Shown here piece by piece: positions 33,108 through 41,251 of a stretch of DNA of 64,000 bases. Each line of letters opens with the position of its first letter. The first letter of the stretch is position 1. Both the position numbers and the translations under genes were made by a program. Location: assembly GCA_040954595.2 (NCBI GenBank), contig CM082583.2, positions 2,728,001-2,792,000 on the forward strand, in the 5' to 3' direction. The notes under the pieces were generated by a model. That model was not told the origin of the DNA. It saw nothing but the letters and a program-made list of their open reading frames with translations, and ran no database searches. The DNA is from Balanoglossus misakiensis. Its lineage: Eukaryota; Hemichordata.

Positions 33108-36100
33108 GATTGTGTGTTGTCTGTTGATTTTATATCTGCAGTGGGTGTGAAGCTTACACGTATTCCACGCGAGGTTACCACTTCGACAACGCAGAAAAAG
33201 ACGTGAGGCTTTGCACGCTGTTCACAGACCTGAATACCCCAATCGTCCTCAAGAAGCACGAGGACTGGACCGACACCTTAGCACAGGACATTGAAGATGG
33301 CCAGTACATACTTACATGGGGGTGCTGGGCAAAGTCTGACCCACGAAACCCGGGCGACAAATGGCGTGGCGTGGGCCTGCAGAATGTCATGGTCTTTCGA
33401 ACTTTAGGTGAATATTCCTGCAGTGTTGTGAGGATATCCGCGATTGTCATTCAACGGGGTGTTGAATTACTGTAATGCATGTTGGTGATATTATGGCGCG
33501 TAATCGACGCCAAAATTAACACCTCACTTTTTGAGTGAAACGCATTCGTTTTGAGGCAACACATTTGATTTGAAGGTCGAAACTTTTTAATCGTCGAGGA
33601 CCACATTCGTTTTGAGCTGACACGCATTTGAATCGGACGTGACCTCATTTGAGTTGGGACAAACCATTTTTGACTTGGAGTACACTGCATTTGATTTGAG
33701 TGACGATACTTTTGAGTTGAGACAAACCGTGTTTGAATTTGAGTCCACCGCATTCCATTTGAGGCTCAACTTGTGAATGGGACACCATATCATTTGATTT
33801 GACTCAGGTTTTTCTTCCAATTGATTGTACCAGAATGTGGCTCTCCGTAAAACAACCCTTCTTTGTAGCGATTAGCTTTGCCCAGACAACATGAAACGTC
33901 ACAAAGCGTCATGCCCTACGTCACATGACGTCATTAACCCTTCTTTGTAGCGATTAGCTCCAATCACTATGCATATTGGGTATGTTTTCCTTTTGAAAAG
34001 TAGAAATAGACATTACTTTTTTTCTCTTGTAGGCCTGTCTCATTGTTTCTAATATAACTTTTTGGGAACTTCAATGCGTTGCCTACGGGCGGGAACCTAT
34101 TACTGATATGAAACACACAACCTATATATGGTTCCGGGTCAGTCCTTCCAGACCCCCCAGTTCAGTAACAGAAAACACCTGTATATATTAATGACGTCAT
34201 GTGACGTTGGGCATGACGCTTTGTGACGTTTCATGTTGTCTGGGCAAAGCTAATCGCTACAAAGAAGGGTTGTTTTACGGAGAGCCACATTCTGGTACAA
34301 TCAATTGGAAGAAAAACCTGAGTCAAATCAAATGAGATGGTGTCCCATTCAAAAGTTGAGCCTCAAATGGAATGCGGTGGACTCAAATTCAAACACGGTT
34401 TGTCTCAACTCAGAAGTATCGTCACTCAAATCAAATGCAGTGTACTCCAAGTCGAAAATGGTTTGTCCCAACTCAAATGAGGTCACGTCCGATTCAAATG
34501 CGTGTCAGCTCAAAACGAATGTGGTCCTCGGCGATTAAAAAGTGTCGACCTTCAAATCAAATGTGTTGCCTCAAAACGAATGCGTTTCACTCAAAACGAA
34601 TGCGTTTCGCTCAAAAAGTGAGGTGTTCATTTTGGCCTCGATTACGCGCCATAGTGATATGTTAATAGAAGTCAATGACGATCAAATACAAGATAGTATG
34701 TTCCATCTAGTGCATGATACCAAGTTCACACGGATTTTTTGAGTCAAGGTTCTATTTATCTAGAATGTTATCTACAAAATTTCTTGTGTGTTGTAAAGAA
34801 AAGTAAACGTAACATATAAGCTGCTTTTCACCCCGATGGGATTTTACTCTATTTTTCAGCGAACAAAAACTACAGTATAAACATATACATGACGGATGGA
34901 CCGCCCAGCGGACTGCACATAGCGTTGGTGATCATGGGAACTACGGACGACACGACTCCGATTTATTTGTTCGTCAAGCGGGGAAATCAGCAATTCTACG
35001 TCGTTAACAGGAACGTGGGCTTCGTCACGGCGTTGGAGATCGTCGGACAGATCGGAACTCAAATTACTTTAGAAACGGTAAGGAATACAATGTGTTCCCA
35101 TGCATGTAGTTGGTCTGTGATTGCGAATAACTTGATTGTTTCTCCACGTATGTTTGTTTTAATATATGCCCTCATGAGTGACGAAAATCACGCGAAGGAA
35201 GGACAGTGAATAAAATGCATCTTTCGCATGATCTCGTAGGTTGAAGTCCAACTGGATAGCGTGGTTTCTTCGTTCAAGTGTGACTGGTGCGGAGAGTCCC
35301 ATTTCAACTCTTTACACGGGGTGACCGAGTGTCGGAAGAAAGGGTACCTTGGTGGAGATATGCCTAATACACGCGTCATCATGCCAAGTGGGTCAATGCT
35401 ATAGACAGTTAACTTTTTATCAGTCGCATTGGTGCATATCGATATCATCATCATCATCATCATCATCATCATGAGCATCACCATCATCATCGACATTACT
35501 CGCCAAGTTTACTTTTCTTACTGTTAATTAAAATATGTAAGGAAAGAGTAGTTCTTGATGGACAGGATGATGAATGTGGCATCAGAATGGTAACTATTTT
35601 TTTTCCCCGCTTGTCGTAAATGGGAAGTGGGTCTCATGATATTAAGGGTAGATGGATAATGGACAGCCACTTATTCAGTGAATGCCTTCGCTGGGTCAAT
35701 GGAGCCATCTCAGCCAAGCTATGCACACATCAGAGCGTTATATGTGGGTGTCGTGGCGAAAGAGTTGACTATATATTCCTTCCTCTTTTGCACCAGCTAC
35801 CACAGCAATCTTCTCGGACTACCAAGGGTTTGCCTGCACATCGACGGCCTTCTCCTCAACCAATACTGGATCTTTCTTCGGTTGGTGCCCTCTACCGCCG
35901 CAGTTGATCTCAATCGCGGTGCCGAGTACGGGACACTGGCCGCCCTACTTAGTCGATATCTGGGAGAAAGAGGGTCCATATAGACGCCGGAAACGCGATG
36001 CTGGCGGTGAGTACACGTTTAACAGCAGAAGGTGTTTTTTGATGAGGAACTGTGCATCACACTACCAAATGCTGAAGTACCTCTCGGCTGGACACATTCT

Positions 36101-39100
36101 GATTCACAATTATTAATACCGTCCCATGCACCGATTTGTTTTGTGCAGTACAGGAAACAAACAAATAAACCAGCTGACTGACTGAAGGACTGATGTTGAT
36201 TACATGAGGAGTTCGCCAAAATGGCTCTTAACCAAACCTATCGAAATACTGTACGTTAGTCTCACATGTTTCTATAAGATCCATTGCGGACTTGTGATCG
36301 TATTATCCAGTCCTCAGTCAGTAATAAATATGGAGTGCCCATAATTAAATGCCTAATGGTGTACCTTTACCTCCTTTAAGATATATTGCCAATACGTATT
36401 CCTGTTTTGATCAGAAGGCGAGGCAAGGTTTCTGATAACCACGGAACAGTTAACCTGGCAGGAAGCGGTTGATGTCTGCCTACAACACGGGAAAGTCCCC
36501 GCCAAGGTTTTTGATGACGAAACGCTGGTCGAAGCCCAGGCAGAAATAGCGAAACAAGGCTTGACTGGTCACGACCTTTGGGTCAATGGTTACGAAGACG
36601 GTACGGGTGTTTGGACAACCCACGACAATCTGCCCCTTTCACTGGAGACCGGTCTCTGGAATGGCGGGGAACCTAATCGCTCTGTAAAATGTTTGCAGAT
36701 GTGGTATGCTGTTATGTTTTTTGTCCTAACGCAATCGTGGGTTGACATACGTCATGTTTTGTGCTAGTTGCTACTGGTGATTCGAGGTAAAGGTATTGTA
36801 ACTCCTTGTCGTGTGGTACGACGATTCAGTAATAAAATTTGCCCAATCGTGACTAAAGGGTAGATTGGTTCGCTATGAACGGGCGTGTGTCCATGGACAG
36901 CTATAAGATCAATGCCTCTTTTTTCTTAAAGGTATCACCGGGATACAATGGAATACAAGTTAGATGATACGTCTTGCTCTGTGAGGAAGTATTCAATGTG
37001 TGAAACCCAGTGTAAGTTCACTTCTGTGTTTGATTAATATCACAAAGACTTAGCATAATAATAAAATTACTTAAAAGTCATCAGACAAAGAATCTTGGCA
37101 CGATTAGTGTCTTCTGTGTAACTAGCTAATTCTGAGATGTTTATGCACTTTCCAGCCACTGCAAAAGCCTCCGATTGCAAGTCTAACAACGACATCTTTG
37201 CAAACACCGAATGCGTGGCGCTGCTGAATTTCAGAATAAACAGTCTTAGGAACAGAAACTTGGAGGACATGTCCGTCATCGTGGAAAGCGCCGTTTTGGA
37301 TCTGAACTTCAAGGGAGAGAGACACATACGGTACTTTGCCCTGGAAGGCATAATAGATCCTTGGACCAGGATATCCTCGTCCAACTCCCGTATTCCACGG
37401 GCTGTTTTGATCGACACTATTGATACGAATACAACCAGTCACCTAGGGGTTTCCATCGAGTCTGATGCGCTGACGGAGTCGATCGAGGTAGTGTTTTATT
37501 TCTTGGTATTTCACGAGAGTTCAAAAATATGTTCCACCAAGACTATAAGAAGCCATTAATTAAAATTCTTTACTTGCATTGGTACCGGCTTAGGGGAGAA
37601 TCATTCGATTTCCTTGGGGAGGGGGATTTGTGTATGTCAGCAAAACAATTCAGCCACATTTTTGTCGATTGCTAGTACACCGTTTTTTTTCTCAAGTTAG
37701 GTTTCCCCTGCTCCAATCCACAACTTGTGTATGGCTCACTTTTCAGGGACAACTGAACGGGAAGTTCGCTGCCGGACGCAATGGTTACATGATACGTCCG
37801 CTCAGGGACCATCAACAGGCTGGATTTGATGACATCGTCGTTTTGGAAAACTCGGGTTTGAGACCGAGATTAAAGGTCCAACTAAAGCGTAAGTAGATGA
37901 CGAGAACAACACTGAATCACACTAAGTTACATGTACTAACCTACGATATGAAGCAATTTGTAACGAAATATTATGAGTACACGCATTATTTGACGAAATT
38001 AGTAGACACCATAACAAAGGCTTGTTATAATGTTTCATTAGCAGTAACTCAGTGCACTCAAAGATCTGAATGGAATCTTCTTATTGCCGCTTGTTGTTAT
38101 TCTATTCGAAGTCCTTTTAGTGTTTTCTTCTTAGCTTGTCAACTTCTATTATTTTGTTTGTTTGTTTTTCCGCATCGTTCAAATTGTTTTGTTCTGACGA
38201 ATGGTGTTATAAAACGACCAACTACGACGACCTCTACTTAGCCTACTGATAATTGTATTAATTAGCTGTATACAAAATACACTTGACGTCATCAGACTTG
38301 TTCACACGTTTTCCGCCTTACTACAGTGTTCAAGTGGTTGGTAGGGCCGTGGAGTGCATGTGCCCAAGCTGGATGCATCGAAGGAACACAGTCACGAAGT
38401 GTCAAATGCATCGAAGCCCTCACGAATTTGCCCACCGATGAGCACTTCTGCAGATACAAATTGCGACCGTACACGAATCAATCTTGTGTTGCTGGCTATC
38501 TCGCAAGGTAAGTCCTTGACTCTCTCAAAGCCCACGGTTCGCTACAACAAGCTCTTCACTGACGCGCCCCCAACCGTTTGGCAAGGGAGAAGCACCGTTT
38601 GGTGTTGTGTAGCGAACCTCTCGTCGGGTACACATGCAATCAGACCATAAGCCTGCATGGACGGCGAGAGGGGCTGTGAGAGAGTCTAGGTAAGTCCTTG
38701 CCCCGTCACTGCGGGTCAGTCGATATGCCCTGAAATAATTATTACAATCCTGAAATAAAATGCATTTGCGATTATATAACATATCTACTTCTAGACCGAA
38801 ATTATTGGTTGCTGGAAATAGATACTTTTTTGCAGGTTTGTGTCTATTAAACGAGTCACCCTTCTAAAAGCTAACTTACAACAATACCTTGATATCACAG
38901 AATTACAGGGAATATGTATTGTAGTGTATACAGCTGCATTCCTGAACACCTGTGCTTTCCAAAAATATGCAGGTTTTAATAATGGGGTCCATTTTGACTG
39001 ATTTTATTTTGAATGAACTTTTTTTGATCGGCAGTTGCTTCGAATGGCAATACCGACCACGCCCAGGTTCACCCTGTACCGGCTCCAACAAGTGTGGTAC

Positions 39101-39208
39101 AGGACGGATGGTGACTGAACTGGTCTGTGTTGATTCACAGACCCTTCAAAATGTTTCAGAGTACTACTGTACCTACGATAGGCCAGACCGGAGAACTTCG
39201 ACGATAAC
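23085..39208 (+). CDS. Secreted mosaic protein: EGF-like, 2x FN3, kringle, PAN, CTLD, 2x TSP1 (17 exons, 3' incomplete)
   Basis: Model: join 23085-23361, 23809-23913, 24363-24695, 30304-30621, 30856-31119, 31589-31630, 31959-32193, 33142-33407, 34860-35077, 35240-35387, 35806-36006, 36415-36703, 36932-37011, 37156-37487, 37747-37888, 38327-38507, 39035-39208. Every junction keeps the frame and every border is GT/AG. The coding sum is 3605 nt (about 1202 codons, ending in phase 2), so more exons follow. A signal peptide and disulfide-rich modules imply an extracellular or matrix protein that binds carbohydrate or protein partners. RRRKR at about residue 796-800 is a likely furin-type cleavage site. 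No transmembrane segment is seen in the visible part. The domain mix is typical of amphioxus lectin or matrix mosaics. I do not recognise a named orthologue. Confidence 0.85.
23809..23913 (+). CDS. Mosaic gene exon 2: EGF-like module
   Basis: Acceptor cccctcag after a long pyrimidine tract; donor ctcg|gtaagt. It encodes a cysteine-rich stretch (ECDCGSQPCDDGVYGNGECL and following) compatible with an EGF-like fold. It is a phase 1-1 exon, as usual for shuffled extracellular modules. Confidence 0.8.
24363..24695 (+). CDS. Mosaic gene exon 3: fibronectin type III domain 1
   Basis: A phase 1-1 exon of 333 nt. FN3 hallmarks: the proline-containing start PAPTVTVES, the W of ISWHFVWF, the YELEYK strand, and the terminal YKFRVSAIQRGGRN segment. 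The acceptor is tttttcag. The donor ccag|gtaagt lies about 5 bp before the tail of a LINE inserted in the intron. Confidence 0.9.
24842..27731 (-). pseudogene. LINE ORF2: AP endonuclease and reverse transcriptase, broken
   Basis: It starts MTLRLSTYNCRGIKSS, a typical APE-type endonuclease start; EHWLTE, GDFNANFG and SSDHFPL are further catalytic motifs. A TGA (minus-strand codon at 27537-27539) interrupts the frame after 64 codons, and the same frame resumes with RPFGGVAIMW. A short insertion breaks it again at 26663-26730. The rest encodes a reverse transcriptase with MDATKAFDRVNH, GVRQGSILSP and the catalytic FYADDLVLI. In full-length relatives this protein nicks the target and copies its RNA there. 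This copy cannot make an intact protein. Confidence 0.9.
26663..26730 (+). mobile_element. Short (ATT)n-tailed insertion inside the LINE
   Basis: Removing about 68 bp (caggttggtttatggac... to the ATT run) plus one TTAAA copy restores the LINE ORF2 frame, reading GFKTVPGW across the joint. The insert ends aataaag(TATT)(ATT)n and is flanked by TTAAA on both sides. It is probably a severely 5'-truncated tail of another LINE or SINE, in + orientation. Confidence 0.8.
27740..28687 (-). CDS. LINE ORF1 protein, 315 residues
   Basis: An open frame immediately upstream of ORF2 on the same strand (8-bp gap between the ORF1 stop and the ORF2 ATG). It has a leucine/glutamate-rich stretch around residues 80-140 compatible with a coiled coil, and a C-terminal segment (FFVTRFAPTTTSDAVISYIK) resembling the RRM-like nucleic-acid-binding region of CR1-group ORF1 proteins. 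It is inferred to bind the element RNA. The frame is intact although ORF2 is broken. Confidence 0.75.
   Translation of the reverse strand: MSITTNMRQRTGSFNLTHSLQTRERIEYARAGQRLNRLITYNLMDMVKLLHEVAIEDLPCFVAKDLAKLPPIDTSHIDVSTLMTELKSLRREMAQMKDTVVRSEVTDFASELSLLRQEICEVKNCVDNLQKGGVESDVVSQVAQCEPPRPAVCEPLDPHCSLNKDPHTSSYADIVQSRVSAVKAKRPVQSDRPSTKVSEIQSGNGEEEFTVVSRRPKRRPQAVFGTAKLSDDSAIKSVRPNPPFKFFVTRFAPTTTSDAVISYIKKRSHVTVKCEQLKTKYDTYSSFVVETTREFAEKIRDPAMWPDGILIRRYY
28691..30303. other. Intron 3 remainder, nothing recognised
   Basis: 1.6 kb without supported genes. The part up to about 29430 may be LINE 5' UTR. A C run lies at about 30153-30165. Small ORFs on both strands overlap without domain signals. Confidence 0.4.
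30304..30621 (+). CDS. Mosaic gene exon 4: fibronectin type III domain 2
   Basis: A phase 1-1 exon. A typical FN3: PEAPADVRLV start, TVKWSDPP, GYMVQYV, and YRFRVAARNKLGVGSWSQ end. Acceptor tcaaccag, donor gaag|gtgaga. Confidence 0.93.
30856..31119 (+). CDS. Mosaic gene exon 5: kringle domain
   Basis: A phase 1-1 exon of 264 nt. Six cysteines in kringle spacing: C-Y..., SGQQCQPW, RNYCRNPSG, WCWT, CQIG and ECP. The inner CQPW and NYCRNP motifs are diagnostic. Kringles bind proteins or lysine-type ligands; the binding residues cannot be judged here. Confidence 0.9.
31589..31630 (+). CDS. Mosaic gene exon 6: 42-nt linker exon
   Basis: Acceptor caaaacag and donor tgcg|gtgagt enclose 14 codons (CPSGMILSAEDTC) with two cysteines. 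It keeps phase 1-1. It joins the kringle to the PAN region. Confidence 0.7.
31631..31958 (+). other. Intron 6, nothing recognised
   Basis: A 328-bp intron with consensus borders and no repeat or ORF of note. Confidence 0.6.
31959..32193 (+). CDS. Mosaic gene exon 7: start of PAN/apple domain
   Basis: Acceptor acttccag; donor aaaag|gtgggc, phase 2. It ends in DADVCYEECLK, which continues across the intron as SGCEAYTYS, the conserved centre of PAN/apple domains. This continuity confirms the donor. The open frame past 32193 runs into a MITE and is not coding. Confidence 0.85.
32206..32352. mobile_element. MITE copy 1, 12 bp after the exon 7 end
   Basis: 147 bp with ends tggactctctcacaa and ctgtgagagagtcta (inverted), flanked by the 9-bp direct repeat ggctttctg (32197-32205 and 32353-32361). 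The insertion begins 12 nt after the last base of exon 7. A 9-bp duplication suggests a Mutator-like source. A second copy is at 38516. Confidence 0.85.
33036..33110. repeat. (TCTG)n microsatellite just before exon 8
   Basis: About 12 to 18 near-perfect ctgt/tctg units end about 30 bp before the acceptor of exon 8. They may serve as its polypyrimidine-like tract. Length variation here could influence splicing. Confidence 0.95.
33142..33407 (+). CDS. Mosaic gene exon 8: end of PAN domain and beta-rich region
   Basis: Acceptor tatctgcag directly after a TCTG microsatellite; donor ttag|gtgaat, phase 1. It encodes the PAN end (GCEAYTYSTRGYHFDNAEKD, then VRLCTLF), followed by a region with W and C residues that continues into exon 9. 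That second part is not confidently assigned. Confidence 0.85.
33491..34653. mobile_element. 1163-bp foldback element in intron 8
   Basis: The ends tatggcgcgtaatcga and the inverted tcgattacgcgccata start two arms of about 450 bp (33491-33945 and 34190-34653). The arms are nearly exact reverse complements around a spacer of about 245 bp. The direct repeat gtgatat flanks both sides (33484-33490 and 34654-34660). Arms are made of degenerate TCAAATCAAATG-like words. The right arm has an extra 20-bp duplication (caaaacgaatgcgtttc) at about 34572-34610. No transposase is present. Confidence 0.9.
34860..35077 (+). CDS. Mosaic gene exon 9: PLAT-like beta-sandwich, first part
   Basis: Acceptor tttttcag, donor acg|gtaagg, phase 0. 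YSINIYMTDG, IYLFVKRGNQQFYV and GFVTALEIVGQIG resemble the strand pattern of PLAT/LH2 domains, but key residues are not clear. Treat the name as tentative. Confidence 0.75.
35240..35387 (+). CDS. Mosaic gene exon 10: end of PLAT-like region
   Basis: Acceptor ctcgtag, donor ccaa|gtgggt, phase 1. VEVQLDSVVSSFKCDWC would be the final strands of the PLAT-like fold, followed by a cysteine-containing linker. An ATC microsatellite lies shortly after, in the intron. Confidence 0.7.
35437..35475. repeat. (ATC)n microsatellite
   Basis: About ten ATC units in intron 10, followed by a degenerate continuation (gagcatcaccatcatcatcg). Confidence 0.95.
35806..36006 (+). CDS. Mosaic gene exon 11: linker with furin-type site
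   Basis: Acceptor ctaccacag after a pyrimidine-rich tract; donor ggcg|gtgagt, phase 1. It encodes a two-cysteine stretch (FACTSTAFSS...GWCPLP) and ends in GPYRRRKRDAG, a strong proprotein-convertase consensus. This would separate the kringle/PAN half from the lectin/TSP half. Another open frame across the same bases is a shadow: its phase does not fit the neighbours. Confidence 0.75.
36007..36414 (+). other. Intron 11, nothing recognised
   Basis: A 408-bp intron without recognisable repeat or RNA. Confidence 0.6.
36415..36703 (+). CDS. Mosaic gene exon 12: C-type lectin-like domain, main part
   Basis: Acceptor tttgatcag; donor atgtg|gtatgc, phase 2. CTLD features: TWQEAVDVC, LWVNGYEDGTGVW, LWNGGEPN and VKCLQMW, joined to exon 13 at the W codon. 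The canonical EPN tripeptide is present, which in this family accompanies mannose-type calcium sites. The WND motif is not evident, so calcium binding is uncertain. Confidence 0.9.
36932..37011 (+). CDS. Mosaic gene exon 13: C-type lectin-like domain, C-terminal part
   Basis: Acceptor tcttaaag; donor cagt|gtaagt, phase 1. YHRDTMEYKLDDTSC, then YSMCE, which is the usual last strand and last cysteine of a CTLD. Confidence 0.85.
37156..37487 (+). CDS. Mosaic gene exon 14: DNRLRE/CBM96-like beta-sandwich, first part
   Basis: Acceptor ctttccag; donor cgag|gtagtg, phase 0. Strand pattern ALLNFRINSL...VIVESAVLDLNF, then LGVSIES. With exon 15 (GYMIRPLRD...FDDIVVLE...RPRLKVQL) this resembles the DNRLRE (disaggregatase-related) fold seen in some carbohydrate-associated proteins. 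The assignment is by pattern only. Confidence 0.75.
37747..37888 (+). CDS. Mosaic gene exon 15: end of DNRLRE-like region
   Basis: Acceptor cttttcag, donor aagc|gtaagt, phase 1. It ends RPRLKVQLK, like the last strand of DNRLRE/CBM96 modules. Confidence 0.75.
37889..38326 (+). other. Intron 15, nothing recognised
   Basis: A 438-bp intron. A 114-codon open frame inside it is out of phase with the gene and has no recognisable domain. Confidence 0.55.
38327..38507 (+). CDS. Mosaic gene exon 16: thrombospondin type 1 repeat 1
   Basis: Acceptor actacag; donor caag|gtaagt, phase 2. FKWLVGPWSACAQAGCIEGT, then QSRSVKC, is a TSP1 repeat of the ADAMTS/papilin type. The donor itself was duplicated by a MITE insertion: its second copy stands at 38690. 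Confidence 0.92.
38516..38688. mobile_element. MITE copy 2, inserted on the exon 16 splice donor
   Basis: 173 bp with ends ttgactctctcaaagccc and ggggctgtgagagagtcta (inverted), flanked by ggtaagtcc on both sides (38507-38515 and 38689-38697); the repeat extends to 13 bp if one ignores the terminal bases. The duplicated segment contains the donor GTAAGT. It is homologous to 32206-32352 through both ends and much of the interior (e.g. cccacggttcgctacaa, accataagcctgcatggac). Confidence 0.88.
39035..39208 (+). CDS. Mosaic gene exon 17: thrombospondin type 1-like repeat 2
   Basis: Acceptor gatcggcag; donor ataac|gtaagt, phase 2. FEWQYRPRPGSPCTGSNKCG, then TGRMVTELVC and EYYC: a TSP1-like module with a long first loop and no WSxC core. 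No stop codon, so the gene continues. Confidence 0.8.
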
Positions 39209-39354
39209 GTAAGTAGTTTCTTAAGATATTTTGATTAATGGGTCAGTCAGTTAGTTAGTCAAGAAAAGGGTCAATTTTGCAGTAGATGGGTCGGCTGCTT
39301 ACAATAAATATAGTTAGTTGACGACATCGCTTATCAAACGCCATCTTGTTCTAG

Positions 39355-39383
39355 GGCCAATCCTGCCAATGGAAAGGCTTATA
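39355..39383 (+). CDS. Possible 29-nt micro-exon 18
   Basis: Acceptor cttgttctag and donor tata|gtaagt enclose 29 nt. They continue the frame from exon 17 (TANPANGKAY) and leave phase 1, the phase most used in this gene. It is too short to prove from sequence. Confidence 0.35.
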
Positions 39384-39429
39384 GTAAGTTCGATGAGGAG
39401 ACAAGCGTCGGGTTTCATAAAAAGTTTTA

Positions 39430-39835
39430 TTGTTAAAAACTTGTTCTACCAACGTTTCGATCCTTCACTGAGGATCTTCTTCAGGGATCTAAAAATAGCA
39501 AAATGTAGGTGGAAAATAAAAATGAGCTGTACGGTCAAAAATCTCATTGAGTATTGTATAAATAAAGTCTGAAACGAAGACAAAATTAAAAACAGTCGGA
39601 ACTGCAGTCGGACATGCGGACAAAAAATTAGACTTGAGTAAAATGACAACTTGTAAAACGGAATGATAAAAATAAATGTAAAGAGACAAGACAAAAGAAA
39701 CTTACTCAGCAGTGAAAGTCTGAATGTGGTCTGAATAAAGACAAAGAGGACTCCCTAGTATGGGAGGAAAAATCAAACGGACTGCCTAGCAGTAAACAAA
39801 GACTATAGGTGGTGGGAAAAATATGAATGAAAGAA
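39430..39835 (-). repeat. Dispersed-repeat tail with a hammerhead-like stem-loop (possibly Penelope-like)
   Basis: On the minus strand, 39484-39448 reads ctgaagaagatcc - tcagtgaa - ggatcgaaacg. The stem GATCC/GGATC lies between CTGAAGA and GAAAC, the order of conserved core segments in hammerhead ribozymes (CUGANGA...GAAA). The motif looks like one found near the ends of Penelope-like elements. No coding part is present and the fold has an extra unpaired A, so this is tentative. Confidence 0.3.
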
Positions 39836-41251
39836 TTAAAGCTGCGAGCAGCATTGTCGGGCCCAAGCGCTGATCTTGAATTATATATGCACAGTATGAA
39901 TGAGAAGAAACAGAATTTTTTATCGGATGTATTATCTCATGACATAATAAGGATGTGTGTATTTTTGCTGCTGAAATAGGGTGAAGTAGGTCAAAGGTCA
40001 CCTGAGGTCACCCACAATTTGGGCAATTTTTTTTACCCATACTGGTCCATGTCCAACAAAAACCAAAACTCTAGCTCTATTGGTTCGCCTGTAATTAGGT
40101 ATGTGCATATTTAATGAGGTCAGCAGATGTTACAGGTGACCCAAAAATGTGGCTTTACATTTTGGTCCCATCCTACCAAATGCCATGGCTGTATCTGCTC
40201 TGGATGCTGAGATATGCGAAAGTAGGTCAAAGGTCACCAGAGGGCACCCAACATTTGGGCAAAAAATTTTGATCCCATACTGGTCCATGTCCAACAAAAA
40301 CCAAACCTCTAGCTGTATTGGTTCGCCTGTTATTAGCTATGCACATAATTAATGAGGTCAGCTGAGGTCAAAGGGGTCATGAAAAGTAGCAAAATATTTT
40401 GATCACACACTAATCCACATTCATCAAAAACCAATCGTCTAGCCCTATAGGTTAGCCTGGAATTAGATATGCAGAAATAATAATGCGGGATAAGTAGGTC
40501 AAAGGTCATGTGAAAAATCGCCAAAAAATTGTAACATATTTTAGTCACATGACGATTGATATCCATAAAAAGAATTTGTATGCTATCAATTTTTAGACTA
40601 GAAAAAGGAATTTCAATTTTTCACTGCTTTTTACAAAATCCAATATGGCCGCCATAATCTTCGACCAATCACAATGCTCTTTGCAAACTTGATAGACATC
40701 AGTGTAGTGACCATACTCCCCGAATCTTGCAACTCAGTCATCTCCCGTTCTGGAGAAGAAGATTTTTGGAGTTTAACTATGGTTTTTCGAAAATCCAAAA
40801 TGGCCGCCATAATCTTCGACCAATCACAATGATCTTCGCAAACTTGATAGACATTAGTTAGGTGACCACATACCCCAAACCCCGTGTCTCGGTTATCACC
40901 GGTTCTGGAGAAGAAGATTTTTGAAATTTAAGCCAGATTTCAGAAAAAAAATTGTAGCAAAAAAACTGCAACATTGACAGCAAAATTTCCAATTACAAAA
41001 ATGATGGGTAGAAGGTACTCTACCTGCATGCCAAATTTGAAGTCGATCTGACTTGTAGTTTCTGAGATCTGAGATTTGCATTTTTTCAGAAAATCCAATA
41101 TGGCCGCCAGGTCACGTGACTAATTAAGTATTCACAAGTCACTGCACATCTACTCATTGACCTTGACCACTGTAGCAAGTTTGAGAAGTGTACCTGCAGT
41201 AGTTTCAGAGATCTCGTTGGCCGAAGAATTGACACAAGAATAAAGAAAGAA
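39836..41251 (+). mobile_element. Array unit E1, class A
   Basis: It starts ttaaagctgcgagcagc with gtcgggcccaagcgctgatc. It ends in aagaataaagaaagaa, where E2 begins, so its own hairpin is not adjacent. Internal order: three or four aggtcaaaggtcac modules, two atggccgccataat/ccaatcac modules, a third atggccgccaggtcacgtgac module, tail. The displaced end may be the class A hairpin at 55279-55310. Confidence 0.8.

Noticed and set aside
35678-35983. 101-codon ORF over exon 11
   Set aside because: Its frame does not fit the phases of exons 10 and 12; the other frame does and ends in a convertase site.
37897-38241. 114-codon ORF in intron 15
   Set aside because: Out of phase with the gene, AT-rich, no domain, and consensus splice sites on both sides remove it.
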